From positions 937,935-1,001,934 of the forward strand of contig NZ_FNLD01000001.1 of the NCBI RefSeq assembly GCF_900104085.1: a stretch of DNA of 64,000 nt, read 5' to 3'. Each line of letters starts with the position of its first letter. Within the stretch, counting starts at the first letter, position 1. This document shows, piece by piece, positions 44,242-53,576 of the stretch. Source of the DNA: Pseudoxanthomonas sp. CF125 (lineage in GTDB: Bacteria > Pseudomonadota > Gammaproteobacteria > Xanthomonadales > Xanthomonadaceae). The notes under the pieces were generated by a model. The model did not search any database. It was not told the origin of the DNA and worked only from the letters and a program-made list of their open reading frames with translations. A program made the translations under genes and the position numbers.

Positions 44242-45402
44242 TTAAAGTTTCAGCAACCGTTCGATCGCCGCATCCATCGTCGCATCGTTCTTGGCGAAAC
44301 ACAGCCGCGCCAGGCGTTGGCCCGATGGCGGCGATTCGTAGAACGGCGACAGCGGAATCGCGGTGACGCCGTGCTCCACCGTCAGCCACTTGACGAATTC
44401 CGCGTCCGGCAGATCGCTCACCGCCGAATAGTCCACCAACTGGAAATACCCGCCCGGCACCGGCAGCGGCTTCAGCTTGGTCGCCAGCAACTGCTCACGG
44501 AAACGATCGCGCTTGGCCTGGTAGAACGCGCCCAGTTGCTCGTAGTGCTCGGGCTCGTCGCGGATCATCGCCGCGAATGCGTACTGCGCGGGCGAAAAAC
44601 TCGTGAAAGTATTGTACTGATGCACCTTGCGGAACTCGGCGCTCAAGGCAGGCGGCGCGATCGCATAACCGATCTTCCAGCCAGTGCAGTGGTAAGTCTT
44701 GCCGAAGCTGGAGACGACGAAGGCGCGCGCGGCCAGTTCCGGGTAGCGCAGCACCGATTCGTGGCGGCGGCCGTCGAAGACGATGTGCTCATAGACCTCG
44801 TCCGAGACCAGGAAGATGTCGGTACCGCTCAAAATTCCGGCCAACTGGCGCAGGTCGTCTTCCCCGAGCATCGCACCGGACGGATTGTGCGGACTGTTGA
44901 TCATCAGCAGGCGCGTACGTGGAGTGATGGCGTCCTGGACCTTTTGCCAGTCCACCGCGAAAGTCTGCGGATCCAGGGCCACATGCACCGCCTTGGCTCC
45001 GGCCAGGTCGATGGCCGGTTCATAGCAGTCGTAGGCCGGATCCAGCACGATCACTTCCTCGCCCGGCCGCACCACCGCGTGGATGGCGTTGAAGATCGCC
45101 TCGGTGGCGCCACTGGTCACGGTGATCTCGATATCGGCGTTCACTTGCGCGCCGTAGCAGCGCAATGCCTTGGCGGCGATGGCCTGGCGCAGCGCCGGCA
45201 CGCCGGTCATGGGCGCGTACTGGTTGTGGCCGGCACGCATGGCGCCGGCCAGCTCGTCCACCAGCCGTTGCGGCACGGCGAAATCGGGGAAGCCCTGTCC
45301 CAGGTTGACCGCGCCGTGTTCGGCAGCCAGCTGGGACATGACGGTGAATATGGTGGTGCCCACTTTGGGCAGCTTGGTTTCGAAGGGCATCGGCCGTTCC
45401 AT
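44242..45402 (-). CDS. PLP-dependent aminotransferase, YbdL/KAT type (methionine or glutamine transaminase)
   Basis: The protein has 386 residues from ATG 45402; ATG 45390 (MPFETKLPKVGTTIF) fits equally. Class I/II fold: substrate loop NLGQGFPDF near 33, TSGATEAIFNAIHA near 97, NSPHNPSG near 168, D-E-V-Y near 203, and the PLP lysine in SSFGKTYHCTGWKIGY. These match the YbdL methionine aminotransferase / kynurenine-glutamine transaminase K group. Coupled with the omega-amidase downstream it would complete 2-oxo-4-methylthiobutyrate to methionine with glutamine as donor. Confidence 0.88.
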   Translation of the reverse strand: MERPMPFETKLPKVGTTIFTVMSQLAAEHGAVNLGQGFPDFAVPQRLVDELAGAMRAGHNQYAPMTGVPALRQAIAAKALRCYGAQVNADIEITVTSGATEAIFNAIHAVVRPGEEVIVLDPAYDCYEPAIDLAGAKAVHVALDPQTFAVDWQKVQDAITPRTRLLMINSPHNPSGAMLGEDDLRQLAGILSGTDIFLVSDEVYEHIVFDGRRHESVLRYPELAARAFVVSSFGKTYHCTGWKIGYAIAPPALSAEFRKVHQYNTFTSFSPAQYAFAAMIRDEPEHYEQLGAFYQAKRDRFREQLLATKLKPLPVPGGYFQLVDYSAVSDLPDAEFVKWLTVEHGVTAIPLSPFYESPPSGQRLARLCFAKNDATMDAAIERLLKL

Positions 45403-45455
45403 GGATCGTGGGGGTGGGTCGGGGGAGTGAGTCTTGCGGAACGGGAGTGTACGCA

Positions 45456-45959
45456 ATGACGGAGAACAGGGATGATGACGCCATGGACGGAACCACGCTT
45501 CATGACGAACAGACGGCGCAGCTGGCGACGGCCTATGCCGTAGCCCATTATTTCGTGACCATCGGGCACAGGGAATGGCTGTTCGGCGTGGGCCAGCTGG
45601 CCGACGACATCGAACGCGAGCTCGGTGCCGAACACTATCTGTTCATCACCGCCTGGAATCCCGCCCCCAGCGCCGCGACCGTGGCCCAGAACATGGCGGC
45701 CGACGAGCATCTGCAGGCGCGCATCCGGGATGGCGGATTCCGGCACTGTTCCTCGCTGGGAAGCAACGCGCAGGGCGGCGCGGTGGAATACGGCTGGGTG
45801 GTCCTGGATGTGCCGGTGGAAACCGGCGACGCCTGGGCGCGGGAATTCGGCCAGGCCGCCACGCTTTACTGGAAACGCGGCGAACCGGTGCGTCTGCGCA
45901 TGCTGTGGCCGCGTCCGCCGGGCGTGGCCGACGAGCCCTACACCGACTGGGCTGGATGA
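45456..45959 (+). CDS. DUF3293 domain-containing protein
   Basis: The protein has 167 residues from ATG 45456 (GGGAGT upstream); ATG 45483 is also possible. The family block YLFITAWNPAPSAATVAQNM near 58 is followed by an acidic helix and W-V-V-L-D-V-P. Function unknown for the family. It is divergent from the aminotransferase and ends 80 bases before ccmA. Confidence 0.8.
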   Translation: MTENRDDDAMDGTTLHDEQTAQLATAYAVAHYFVTIGHREWLFGVGQLADDIERELGAEHYLFITAWNPAPSAATVAQNMAADEHLQARIRDGGFRHCSSLGSNAQGGAVEYGWVVLDVPVETGDAWAREFGQAATLYWKRGEPVRLRMLWPRPPGVADEPYTDWAG

Positions 45960-46025
45960 GCAGGTCTGCCGGGCTGGCCCGCTGAACTGGCCAGCCGAGC
46001 AAGGCAGTTGAAGCGGGCGCGCCGT

Positions 46026-46031
46026 TACAAT
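46026..46031 (+). promoter_or_regulatory. -10-like box of the ccm operon
   Basis: TACAAT ends eight bases ahead of ATG 46040 of ccmA, with no Shine-Dalgarno site in between, so ccmA may be leaderless. No strong -35 was found. Confidence 0.4.
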
Positions 46032-46039
46032 GGGCGCAG

Positions 46040-46687
46040 ATGACCCCGTCCCCGCACTCCACCCTACCGCTGCTCGCCGCACGCGGACTCGCTTTCGCAC
46101 GCAACGACGAACCGGTGTTCGGGCCGCTGGACTTCGCGGTCGGCGCGGGCGAGGCCTTGCTGGTGCAGGGCGACAACGGCGCTGGCAAGACCACTTTGCT
46201 GCGCGTCCTGGCCGGACTGCTGCGCGCGGATTCGGGCGAAATCGACATCGACGGCCACACCGCCCAGGCCAGCCTGCGCTCGCACGCCATCGCCTATCTG
46301 GGCCACCTGCCGGCGCTGAAGGCCGACCTGAACGCAATGGAGAACCTGGATTTCCTGTGCGGCCTGCATGGGCGCCGGGCGCGCCAGTTGCCGGCCGATG
46401 CGCTGGGCATGGTCGGATTGGCCGGTTATGAAGACACGCTTGCGCGCCAGCTTTCCGCCGGCCAGAAAAAGCGCCTGTCGCTGGCCCGCCTGTGGCTGTC
46501 GCCGGCGCCGCTGTGGCTGCTGGACGAGCCCTACGCCAACCTGGATCTGGACGGCATCAATCTGGTCAACCGCATGATTTCCGCGCATTTGCGCGATGGC
46601 GGCGCCGCGCTGGTGACCACCCATGGCGCCTATGCCGCGCCGCCGGTGCAGACGCGGATGCTGGTGCTGGGGGCTGCAAATGCTTGA
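46040..46687 (+). CDS. ccmA: Heme exporter ATP-binding protein
   Basis: The protein has 215 residues. ABC motifs: Walker [13 protein letters not shown], signature [14 protein letters not shown], Walker [13 protein letters not shown], switch H in VTTHGAY. With CcmB and CcmC it forms the CcmABCD complex that releases holo-CcmE. It is the first gene of a complete System I maturation operon. A repeat of about 150 bp separates it from ccmB. Confidence 0.95.
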   Translation: MTPSPHSTLPLLAARGLAFARNDEPVFGPLDFAVGAGEALLVQGDNGAGKTTLLRVLAGLLRADSGEIDIDGHTAQASLRSHAIAYLGHLPALKADLNAMENLDFLCGLHGRRARQLPADALGMVGLAGYEDTLARQLSAGQKKRLSLARLWLSPAPLWLLDEPYANLDLDGINLVNRMISAHLRDGGAALVTTHGAYAAPPVQTRMLVLGAANA

Positions 46688-46710
46688 AGTCCTACGCCGC
46701 ACTCAACTCG

Positions 46711-46862
46711 CTTTTGCCCCCTTTGAATTTTCCCCCTTTGAAACAGGGGGCTGGCGCCGGCTCCACCGGCGACTGGGGGATTTGCTTTTGACTTTCCTCG
46801 GCGGCTCCCATCAAGAGCAAGAGCAAATCCCCCCTGCCCCCCTTTTCCAAAGGGGGGGAATG
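46711..46862. repeat. Inverted-repeat element inside the ccm operon, family H
   Basis: C- and T-rich arm (TTTTCCCCCTTTGAAACAGG near 46729) and complementary arm (CCCCTTTTCCAAAGGGGGGG near 46839), with inner GGGGGATTTGC / GCAAATCCCCC pairs. It interrupts the otherwise tight ccm operon between ccmA and ccmB. Confidence 0.75.
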
Positions 46863-46891
46863 CAATTTCCCGCCGCGGTTGGAGACCGGCC

Positions 46892-47575
46892 GTGAACGGG
46901 CCTTCCCTGCTGCAGGCAGGCAATGCGCTACTGGTCCGCGACCTGCGGCTGTTATGGCGCCGCCGCGGCGACGCCTTCCAGCCGGCCCTGTTCGCCCTGC
47001 TGGTGGTGGTGCTGTTCGCGCTGGCGCTGGGCGGCGAACCGCAGGCATTGGCGAAAGTGGCCTCGGCGGTGATGTGGGTGGCGGTGTTGCTGGCCGGCTT
47101 GCTGTCGCTGGATACGCTGTTCCGCGGCGATGCCGAGGACGGTTCGCTGGAGCAATGGATCCTGGCTCCCGTGCCGCTTGCCTGGCTGGTGGCCGTGCGC
47201 GTACTCAGCCATTGGCTGACGACCGCGCTGCCGCTGATCCTGGCCACACCCCTGCTGGGGGAGCTGCTGCATCTTCCCCGCGATCAGCTTCCTGTACTGC
47301 TGGCTTCGCTGGCCTTGGGCACGCCTTTGCTGAGCCTGCTGGGCGCGGTGGTAGCCGCGCTGACGGTCGGCATGAGGCGCTCTGGTATTCTTGTCGCTCT
47401 GCTGGCGTTGCCGCTGTACGTCCCCGTGCTGATCTTCGGTGCCGGCAGCGTCGCCCGCAGCGCGCAGGGCCTGGACGCCATCGGCGCACTGCTTTTCCTA
47501 GGCGCGGGACTGGTGCTGGCACTGGTACTGGCGCCCCTGGCCGCTGCGGCGGCGATCCGTATCGCACTGCATTGA
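46892..47575 (+). CDS. ccmB: Heme exporter membrane protein CcmB
   Basis: The protein has 227 residues from GTG 46892 (GGTTGGAGA upstream). Six hydrophobic helices. The family patterns RDLRLLWRRRGDAFQPALF at the N-terminus and R-G-D-A-E-D-G-S-L-E-Q near 78 are present, as is L-A-P-V-P-L-A-W. It is the membrane partner of CcmA. Spacing to ccmC is 13 bases. Confidence 0.94.
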   Translation: MNGPSLLQAGNALLVRDLRLLWRRRGDAFQPALFALLVVVLFALALGGEPQALAKVASAVMWVAVLLAGLLSLDTLFRGDAEDGSLEQWILAPVPLAWLVAVRVLSHWLTTALPLILATPLLGELLHLPRDQLPVLLASLALGTPLLSLLGAVVAALTVGMRRSGILVALLALPLYVPVLIFGAGSVARSAQGLDAIGALLFLGAGLVLALVLAPLAAAAAIRIALH

Positions 47576-47588
47576 AGTTTCCGTACGC

Positions 47589-48332
47589 ATGAATCCCGTC
47601 CTGCTCTGGTTCCACCAACTCGGCTCGCCGCCGATCTTCGACCGCTTCGCGGCCCGCTGGGCGCCGTGGTGTTATGCCGTCGCTTTCGTCCTGATGGGCA
47701 TCGGCCTGTGGCAGGCCTTCCAGGTGCCTGCGGACTACCAACAGGGCGACAGTTTCCGCATCTTCTACATCCATGTGCCCAGCGCGATGATGAGCATGCT
47801 GGTATTCGGAGTGATGGCGGTCTATGCGGCCATCGCGCTGATCTGGCGGATCAAACTTTGCGAAATCCTGGCCATGGCCTGCGCGCCGGTCGGTGCCGCC
47901 TTCACTCTCATCACCCTGGTCACCGGTTCGATCTGGGGCAAGCCGATGTGGGGCACGTGGTGGGACTGGGACCCGCGCCTGACTACGGAGCTGATCCTGC
48001 TGTTTCTGTATCTGGGCGTGACCGGCCTGTACCACGCCATCGACGACCGCCGTGCGGCAGCGCGCGCCGCCGGGCTGCTGGCTATCGTGGGCGTGGCGCT
48101 GTTGCCGGTGATCAAGTATTCGGTGGTGTGGTGGAACTCGCTGCACCAGGGCCAGACCATCAGCCTGTTCGGCGACTCCAAGATCGACCCCAGCATGCAG
48201 CTGCCGTTCTGGCTGATGTTCGTGGCCGTGCAGTTCTGGTTCGTCGGCTCGTTGCTGTCGCGCGCGCGCGCCGACAATCTGCGGCGCGAGGCCGGCAAGG
48301 ACTGGGTCGCGAAACTGGCGGCGCAATCATGA
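47589..48332 (+). CDS. ccmC: Heme transfer protein CcmC
   Basis: The protein has 247 residues, six helices. The heme-binding WWD domain is seen in [11 protein letters not shown] (near 121), flanked by the histidines in [10 protein letters not shown] (near 63) and [10 protein letters not shown] (near 183). It loads heme onto CcmE. Its stop overlaps the ccmD start by four bases. Confidence 0.96.
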   Translation: MNPVLLWFHQLGSPPIFDRFAARWAPWCYAVAFVLMGIGLWQAFQVPADYQQGDSFRIFYIHVPSAMMSMLVFGVMAVYAAIALIWRIKLCEILAMACAPVGAAFTLITLVTGSIWGKPMWGTWWDWDPRLTTELILLFLYLGVTGLYHAIDDRRAAARAAGLLAIVGVALLPVIKYSVVWWNSLHQGQTISLFGDSKIDPSMQLPFWLMFVAVQFWFVGSLLSRARADNLRREAGKDWVAKLAAQS

Positions 48333-48493
48333 CCTATCTGAACTACGTGATCGGCGCCTATGCGGTATTCGCCGTGGTGATGCTCTGGGATCTGCTGGTC
48401 CCGCACCTGCAGATCCGCCGCGAATTGCGCGCCGCGCGCATGCGCAAAGCCCGCGATGCCAAACGCGCCGAGCCCGTGGAGCTGAGCCGATGA
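48329..48493 (+). CDS. ccmD: Heme exporter protein CcmD
   Basis: The small protein has 54 residues and starts with ATGA overlap on ccmC. One membrane helix ([20 protein letters not shown]) is followed by a basic tail ([17 protein letters not shown]). This size, topology and position between ccmC and ccmE identify it. It stabilises CcmABC-CcmE. Confidence 0.93.
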   Translation: MTYLNYVIGAYAVFAVVMLWDLLVPHLQIRRELRAARMRKARDAKRAEPVELSR

Positions 48494-48957
48494 ATCCGGT
48501 CCGCCGCCGTCGCCTGCTATGGGTGCTGTTGCTAGTCGTTGCGGCGGGCGTCGCCACTACCCTGGTGGTGTTCGCCTTGCAACGCAATGTCGCCTATCTC
48601 TACACGCCTGCCGAAGTGCTGCGCGGTGAAACCGGCGAGCGTGCGCGCTTCCGTCTGGGCGGCATGGTCGAGAAAGGTTCGTTCCAACGTACACCCGGCT
48701 CGCTGGAAGTGCACTTCAAGGTCACCGATGGCGATGCGCTGTTGCCGGTGGTCTACAACCGCATCCTTCCCGACCTGTTCCGCGAAGGCCAAGCGGTAGT
48801 GGCCACGGGAACCATGAAGGATGGCGTATTCGTGGCCGAGGACGTGCTGGCCAAGCACGATGAGAATTACATGCCCAAGGAAGTCGCCGACAAGATGGGC
48901 ATGGCGCACAAGAAGCACGACGTGCAGGCGCCCGCCGCCGCAACGGAACAACGCTAG
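48490..48957 (+). CDS. ccmE: Periplasmic heme chaperone CcmE
   Basis: The protein has 155 residues. N-terminal anchor ([20 protein letters not shown]), an OB-fold periplasmic domain, and the covalent heme site H with the conserved Y four residues later ([10 protein letters not shown], near 127). The histidine-containing tail is normal. ATG overlaps ccmD by four bases. Confidence 0.96.
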   Translation: MNPVRRRRLLWVLLLVVAAGVATTLVVFALQRNVAYLYTPAEVLRGETGERARFRLGGMVEKGSFQRTPGSLEVHFKVTDGDALLPVVYNRILPDLFREGQAVVATGTMKDGVFVAEDVLAKHDENYMPKEVADKMGMAHKKHDVQAPAAATEQR

Positions 48958-50874
48958 ATGCTGCCCGAACTCGGCCAGGTAGCGCTGATCCTGGCGCTGC
49001 TCATCGCGGGCCTGCAGGCGGTATTGCCGCTGGCCGGCGTGCAGCGCGGCAAGTCCGGCTGGATGGCCGTCGCCCGCCCCGCCGCCTACGCGCAATTGTT
49101 CCTGGTGCTCGGCGCGTTCGTGGTCCTGACCGTGGCCTTCGTCACCCAGGATTTCTCGGTCAAGTACGTGGCCGACAACTCCAATTCGCTGCTGCCCATG
49201 GTGTACCGCTACACCGCGGTCTGGGGCGCGCATGAAGGCTCGCTGCTGCTGTGGACGCTGGTGCTGGCGGTGTGGAATGCCGCGGTGGCCGAATTCTCGC
49301 GCGGACTTCCCGAACGCGTGATCGCGCGCGTGCTGGGTGTGATCGGGCTCATCAGCCTGGGCTTCCTGGCCTTCCTGATCTTCACCTCCAATCCCTTCGT
49401 CCGCCTGCTGCCCGCGCCGCTGGAAGGCCGCGACCTCAACCCGTTGCTGCAGGACGTGGGGATGATCATCCACCCGCCGATGCTGTACATCGGCTACGTG
49501 GGTTTTGTGGTGCCGTTCGCTTTCTCCATCGCTGCGTTGATCGACGGCAGCGTGGATGCGCGCTGGCTGCGCTGGACGCGGCCGTGGACCAATATCGCCT
49601 GGGGCTTTCTGACCATAGGCATCGCCCTGGGCAGTTGGTGGGCGTATTACGAACTGGGCTGGGGCGGCTGGTGGTTCTGGGATCCGGTGGAGAATGCCAG
49701 CTTCATGCCCTGGTTGGCCGGTGCGGCGCTGCTGCATTCGCAAGCGGTGACCGAAAAGCGCGGCAGTTTCCGCGGCTGGACTTTGTTGCTGGCTATCGCA
49801 GCGTTTTCGCTGTCGCTGCTGGGTGCTTTCCTGGTGCGCTCCGGGGTGCTGACCAGCGTGCATGCCTTCGCCGCCGATCCCTCGCGCGGACTTTTCATTC
49901 TGATTTTCCTGGGTCTGGTGATAGGCGGTTCGCTGGTCCTGTACGCGCTGCGCGTATCGCGGCTCGAACAGGGCGCGCCCTTCACCGCCAGCTCCCGCGA
50001 AACCCTGCTGCTGGCCAACAACGTGCTGCTGACCTGCGCTTGCGCGATGGTGCTGCTGGGCACGCTGTATCCGCTGCTCGCCGATGCGCTGGGGCTGGGC
50101 AAGATATCGGTCGGGCCGCCCTACTTCGGCCTGCTGTTCCTGTTGTTGATGGCGCCGCTGGTGCTGCTGCTGCCGTTCGGGCCGCTGACCCGCTGGCAAC
50201 GCGAGGAAATGTCTCGGCCGCTGCGCATGCTGGCGCCCTGGGCGGTGCTGGCGCTGGTGCTGGGAGCGATCGCCTACTTCACCGCGCCGCAAGGGAAGTG
50301 GAAAACCGCCGCTGGCATCGCCACTGCCGCTTGGGTCGCTTTCGGCACCTTGCGTTTCCTGTGGTCGCGCTTCAAATCCAAGGGCAACCGTTTCACCGCC
50401 GAGATGCTGGGCATGACCCTGGCGCATGGCGGCATCGCCGTGTTCCTGATCGGCGCGTTGCTGGTGGAAGGCCTTAACGTGCAGCGCGAGCTGGCGATGA
50501 CGCCGGGCCAGTCGGAACGGATCGGACGCTACTCGTTCCGCTACGAAGGCGTGGACGAACTGCAAGGTCCCAACTACCTGGCCACGCGTGGGCACGTGCA
50601 GGTGTTTCGCGGCGACCAGCCGCTGGTGCTGCTCAATCCCGAGAAACGCGCCTACGCCAGCGGTGGACAGGTGATGAGCGAAGTCGGCATCTACCCTGGC
50701 GTGTTCGGCGACGTCTACGTAGCTTTGGGCGAATCGCTGGGCGGCCAGGCGCGCGCGGTGCGCATCCATATCAAGCCGTTCGTGCGCTGGATCTGGCTGG
50801 GCGCCGGCCTGATGGCGCTGGGCGGTTTCGTCACCGCCACCGACCGACGTTTCCGCAAAACCGAGAATAAGTAA
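48958..50874 (+). CDS. ccmF: Cytochrome c heme lyase subunit CcmF
   Basis: The protein has 638 residues and about 14-15 helices. The WWD motif is in GLGGWWFWDPVEN-like text, here W-G-G-W-W-F-W-D-P-V-E-N near 236. Conserved P-V-V-E/P-M-L-Y-I-G-Y-V region (HPPMLYIGYVGFVVPF) and R-S-G-V-L-T-S-V-H-A-F are intact. CcmF with CcmH ligates heme to apocytochrome. It starts directly after the ccmE stop. Confidence 0.96.
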   Translation: MLPELGQVALILALLIAGLQAVLPLAGVQRGKSGWMAVARPAAYAQLFLVLGAFVVLTVAFVTQDFSVKYVADNSNSLLPMVYRYTAVWGAHEGSLLLWTLVLAVWNAAVAEFSRGLPERVIARVLGVIGLISLGFLAFLIFTSNPFVRLLPAPLEGRDLNPLLQDVGMIIHPPMLYIGYVGFVVPFAFSIAALIDGSVDARWLRWTRPWTNIAWGFLTIGIALGSWWAYYELGWGGWWFWDPVENASFMPWLAGAALLHSQAVTEKRGSFRGWTLLLAIAAFSLSLLGAFLVRSGVLTSVHAFAADPSRGLFILIFLGLVIGGSLVLYALRVSRLEQGAPFTASSRETLLLANNVLLTCACAMVLLGTLYPLLADALGLGKISVGPPYFGLLFLLLMAPLVLLLPFGPLTRWQREEMSRPLRMLAPWAVLALVLGAIAYFTAPQGKWKTAAGIATAAWVAFGTLRFLWSRFKSKGNRFTAEMLGMTLAHGGIAVFLIGALLVEGLNVQRELAMTPGQSERIGRYSFRYEGVDELQGPNYLATRGHVQVFRGDQPLVLLNPEKRAYASGGQVMSEVGIYPGVFGDVYVALGESLGGQARAVRIHIKPFVRWIWLGAGLMALGGFVTATDRRFRKTENK

Positions 50875-51479
50875 TGAACCAGCCCGCGATGAACCAACCC
50901 GCCCCCGCGCCGAAGTCGCCGCACACCGGTGCGTTCGTCTTTGCCGGCGTGATCATCGCCCTGTTCTTCATCGGCTTGATGGGACTGCTGTACTACGGCG
51001 TGAAGCAATCGGACCGCGCCGGCCGCGACGCCCTGCCCTCGCCGCTGATCGGCAAACCGGCGCCGGCCTTCGACCTGCCGCTGCTGCACGAGCCGGGCAA
51101 GCGTTTCACTCTGGCCGAATTGCGCGGCCAGCCGTTCGTGATGAATGTGTGGGGCAGCTGGTGCCCGGAATGCCGCGTGGAGCATCCGGTGATCAGCAAG
51201 TTCGCGCTGACCAAGCGCGTGCGCTTCATCGGCTACAACCTGAAGGATCCGCGCGAAGACGCTTTGCGCTGGCTGGAGCAGTTCGGCAATCCCTACCTGA
51301 TGGTGGTGGCCGACGAGGAAGGCCGCACCGCGATCGACTGGGGTATCTATGGCGCTCCGGAAACCTTCCTGGTGGACGGCAAAGGCATCGTCCGCTGGAA
51401 ACACGTGGGCGCGATCACCGATGAGATCATCGCCGAGGAACTGATTCCCGCGCTTGAAAAGGCGGAAGCGGAAAAGTGA
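50874..51479 (+). CDS. ccmG: Thiol:disulfide interchange protein CcmG/DsbE
   Basis: The protein has 201 residues. One N-terminal helix (AFVFAGVIIALFFIGLMGLL) and a periplasmic thioredoxin fold with W-C-P-E-C (NVWGSWCPECRVEHP near 98) and cis-Pro region YGAPETFLVDG. It reduces apocytochrome thiols. ATG 50874 overlaps the ccmF stop by one base (TAATG); ATG 50889 is a second option. Confidence 0.95.
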   Translation: MNQPAMNQPAPAPKSPHTGAFVFAGVIIALFFIGLMGLLYYGVKQSDRAGRDALPSPLIGKPAPAFDLPLLHEPGKRFTLAELRGQPFVMNVWGSWCPECRVEHPVISKFALTKRVRFIGYNLKDPREDALRWLEQFGNPYLMVVADEEGRTAIDWGIYGAPETFLVDGKGIVRWKHVGAITDEIIAEELIPALEKAEAEK

Positions 51480-51910
51480 TGAAGACCTTGCTCCTGCTCG
51501 CAATGCTGTTGCTGTCTCCGCTGGCGCGCGCGCAGGTCAGCGATCCCACGCCGCTGCAGTTCCGCGACGCGGCCCAGGAAGAACGTTTCCACCAGCTCAC
51601 CGCCGAATTGCGCTGCGTGATGTGCCAGAACCAATCGCTGGCCGACTCCAACGCGCAGATCGCGCACGACCTGCGTCGCGAGGTGCTGGACCTGATGAAC
51701 CAGGGCAAGTCCGACGCAGAGATCAAGCGCTTCCTGGTCGAACGCTACGGCGAATTCGTCCTGTACAAACCCGATGTCGCGAGCAATACCTGGCTGCTGT
51801 GGTTCGGCCCGGCGCTGCTGCTGCTGGCAGGCGCCGCCATCGTGTTCCGCATCGTGCGCAAGCGCAGCGCCGCCGGCACGGTGGCCGACGACGACAATCA
51901 GGAGTGGTGA
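51479..51910 (+). CDS. ccmH: Cytochrome c-type biogenesis protein CcmH
   Basis: The protein has 143 residues. Signal peptide (MKTLLLLAMLLLSPLARAQ), redox motif L-R-C-V-M-C-Q-N-Q near 42, and a C-terminal membrane helix (TWLLWFGPALLLLAGAAIVF). It is the short CcmH, with the TPR part encoded separately as ccmI. ATG overlaps the ccmG stop (TGATG); GTG three bases earlier is possible. Confidence 0.95.
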   Translation: MKTLLLLAMLLLSPLARAQVSDPTPLQFRDAAQEERFHQLTAELRCVMCQNQSLADSNAQIAHDLRREVLDLMNQGKSDAEIKRFLVERYGEFVLYKPDVASNTWLLWFGPALLLLAGAAIVFRIVRKRSAAGTVADDDNQEW

Positions 51911-52929
51911 TGGCAACCTTCATCGCACTAGCCGTGTTGCTGAGCGTGGCGGTGCTGGGCGGCGTGCTGTGGCCGCTGTGGCGCGATTCGCGCACGTTGG
52001 TGTTGGGCGGCATTGCGGCGCTGGGCTTGGCGACGTTTGCCCTGTACCGCGTGACCGGAACGCCCGCTTCCATCGAGCAAGCCGCCAGCGAAGCACCGAT
52101 GTCCCTGGATGCAGCCATCGCCGAGTTGCGCACCGAACTCAAACGCAATCCCAACCAGCCCGAAGGCTGGCAGCTGTTGGGGAAAACGCTTGCCTCGCAA
52201 GGCAAGATGGCCGAATCGAGCGAAGCTTTCGCGCAGGCCGTGAAGCTGCTGCCGGACGATCCGAATCTGCTGGTCGAAGCCGCGCAGGCACGCCTGTACG
52301 CGTCGTCCGAGCGCAAGCTCGATAGCCAAGCCATCGCCTGGGTGAAGCACGCCCTGACGCAGCAGCCCGGCCACCAGCGCGCGATCTGGCTGCTGGGTAT
52401 TTCCCAGCGCCAGAATGGACAGCCGGCCGAAGCCGCCAAGACCTGGGAACCACTGCTTTCCCAGGTGGATCCGGCCACGGCCGCCACTTTGCGCAAGCAG
52501 ATCGACGCCGCCCGCGCCGAAGCCGGCCTGTCGCCGTTGCCGGCCGCTGCCGAACCCGCTACCCGGACCGCCGGCGCCAACGCGCTGACGGTTAAGGTCG
52601 CGCTCGATCCGGACTTCGCCTCGCGCGTACGCCTGCGCGGCGACACCACCGTGTTCGTGATCGCGCGCATCCCCGGCGGTCCGCCGATGCCGGTCGCGGT
52701 GGAAAAACACAGCCTGCAGGATCTTCCCCTCAGCCTGACGCTGGACGACGGCGACAGCCCCATGCCCACGCAGAAACTTTCCGCGCTGAAGGAAGTGGAA
52801 CTGATCGCGCGCCTGTCGGCCAGCGGCGACCCGATGCGCCAGGAAGGCGATCTGGAGTCCAAGCCGGTGCGCGTGAGCCTGCCGGCCGCTGCGCCTGTCG
52901 AACTGGTTCTGGGCGGCGCGAACCCGTAG
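51910..52929 (+). CDS. ccmI: Cytochrome c-type biogenesis protein CcmI (TPR)
   Basis: The protein has 339 residues. Two N-terminal helices (ALAVLLSVAVLGGVLWPLW; LVLGGIAALGLATFALYRV), then TPR repeats (about 70-200; PEGWQLLGKTLASQGKMAES, QRAIWLLGISQRQNGQ), then a C-terminal beta domain. It chaperones apocytochrome c. It ends the operon; overlap with ccmH is TGATG. Confidence 0.92.
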   Translation: MATFIALAVLLSVAVLGGVLWPLWRDSRTLVLGGIAALGLATFALYRVTGTPASIEQAASEAPMSLDAAIAELRTELKRNPNQPEGWQLLGKTLASQGKMAESSEAFAQAVKLLPDDPNLLVEAAQARLYASSERKLDSQAIAWVKHALTQQPGHQRAIWLLGISQRQNGQPAEAAKTWEPLLSQVDPATAATLRKQIDAARAEAGLSPLPAAAEPATRTAGANALTVKVALDPDFASRVRLRGDTTVFVIARIPGGPPMPVAVEKHSLQDLPLSLTLDDGDSPMPTQKLSALKEVELIARLSASGDPMRQEGDLESKPVRVSLPAAAPVELVLGGANP

Positions 52930-53015
52930 CTCCGCCGGAGCGGCGCGGAATTGCTTTTCCTTTTCCATCACCTCGAATGCCATTCGTCGGCGCGACGCAA
53001 TAAGTAGCTTGCAAT

Positions 53016-53033
53016 TATATAGCGCGCTATTTA
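53016..53033. promoter_or_regulatory. Palindromic operator upstream of ohrR
   Basis: TTATATAGCGCGCTATTTATA with perfect core ATAGCGCGCTAT (53019-53030). It is 11 bases from ATG 53044 and closely matches the palindrome ahead of ohr (53559-53576). Likely OhrR autoregulation site. Confidence 0.7.
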
Positions 53034-53043
53034 TATTGGCGGC

Positions 53044-53526
53044 ATGGCGACCAAAACCCCCACCCGTTCCCCCAAGGCCAGCGCCGACGCGCTGCTGAAG
53101 CTGGACAACCAGTTGTGCTTCACCCTGTATTCGGCCTCGCTGGCCATGAACAAGGTGTACCGCAAGCTGCTGGCCCCGCTGGGCCTGACCTATCCGCAGT
53201 ACCTGGTCATGCTGGTGCTGTGGGAACGCGACGAGTTGACGGTGTCGGAGATCGGCGAGCGCCTGTTCCTGGACTCGGCCACGTTGACCCCTTTGCTCAA
53301 GCGTTTGGAAGTTTCCGGCTTGCTGACCCGTACCCGCTCCGCCGACGACGAACGCCAGGTGGTGATCGCACTCAGCCGCAGCGGCAAGGCACTCAAGGCC
53401 CGGGCGGTAGAGGTTCCGGAGGGCGTGTTCTGCGCCGCCGCGCTGGGCGTCGATCAGCTTGGACAGATCAAGTCGCGCCTGGAATCGCTGCGCGGCAATC
53501 TGATCGCGAGCACGCAGGCCGACTGA
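53044..53526 (+). CDS. ohrR: Organic-peroxide-sensing MarR-type repressor
   Basis: The protein has 160 residues. The reactive cysteine is in [15 protein letters not shown] near 26, the position of the OhrR peroxide sensor; a second Cys is in GVFCAAAL near 130. Winged helix: [36 protein letters not shown]. The cysteine, winged helix and adjacent ohr make the assignment firm. A one-Cys or two-Cys mechanism depends on the role of the second Cys. Confidence 0.93.
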   Translation: MATKTPTRSPKASADALLKLDNQLCFTLYSASLAMNKVYRKLLAPLGLTYPQYLVMLVLWERDELTVSEIGERLFLDSATLTPLLKRLEVSGLLTRTRSADDERQVVIALSRSGKALKARAVEVPEGVFCAAALGVDQLGQIKSRLESLRGNLIASTQAD

Positions 53527-53558
53527 TACGGACAACCCAATGAAGTCTCTTCGATAAA

Positions 53559-53576
53559 TATATAGCGCGCTATATA
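53559..53576. promoter_or_regulatory. Palindromic OhrR operator upstream of ohr
   Basis: TATATAGCGCGCTATATA, a perfect 18-bp palindrome 73 bases ahead of ohr. A further partial copy TAATAGCGCATTATA follows at 53576-53590. Same core as the site at 53016-53033. Confidence 0.75.

Noticed and set aside
48532..50769. A 745-codon minus-strand open frame opposite ccmE and ccmF
   Set aside because: ccmF is certain; the antisense frame is Gln/His-rich low-complexity text with no motif.
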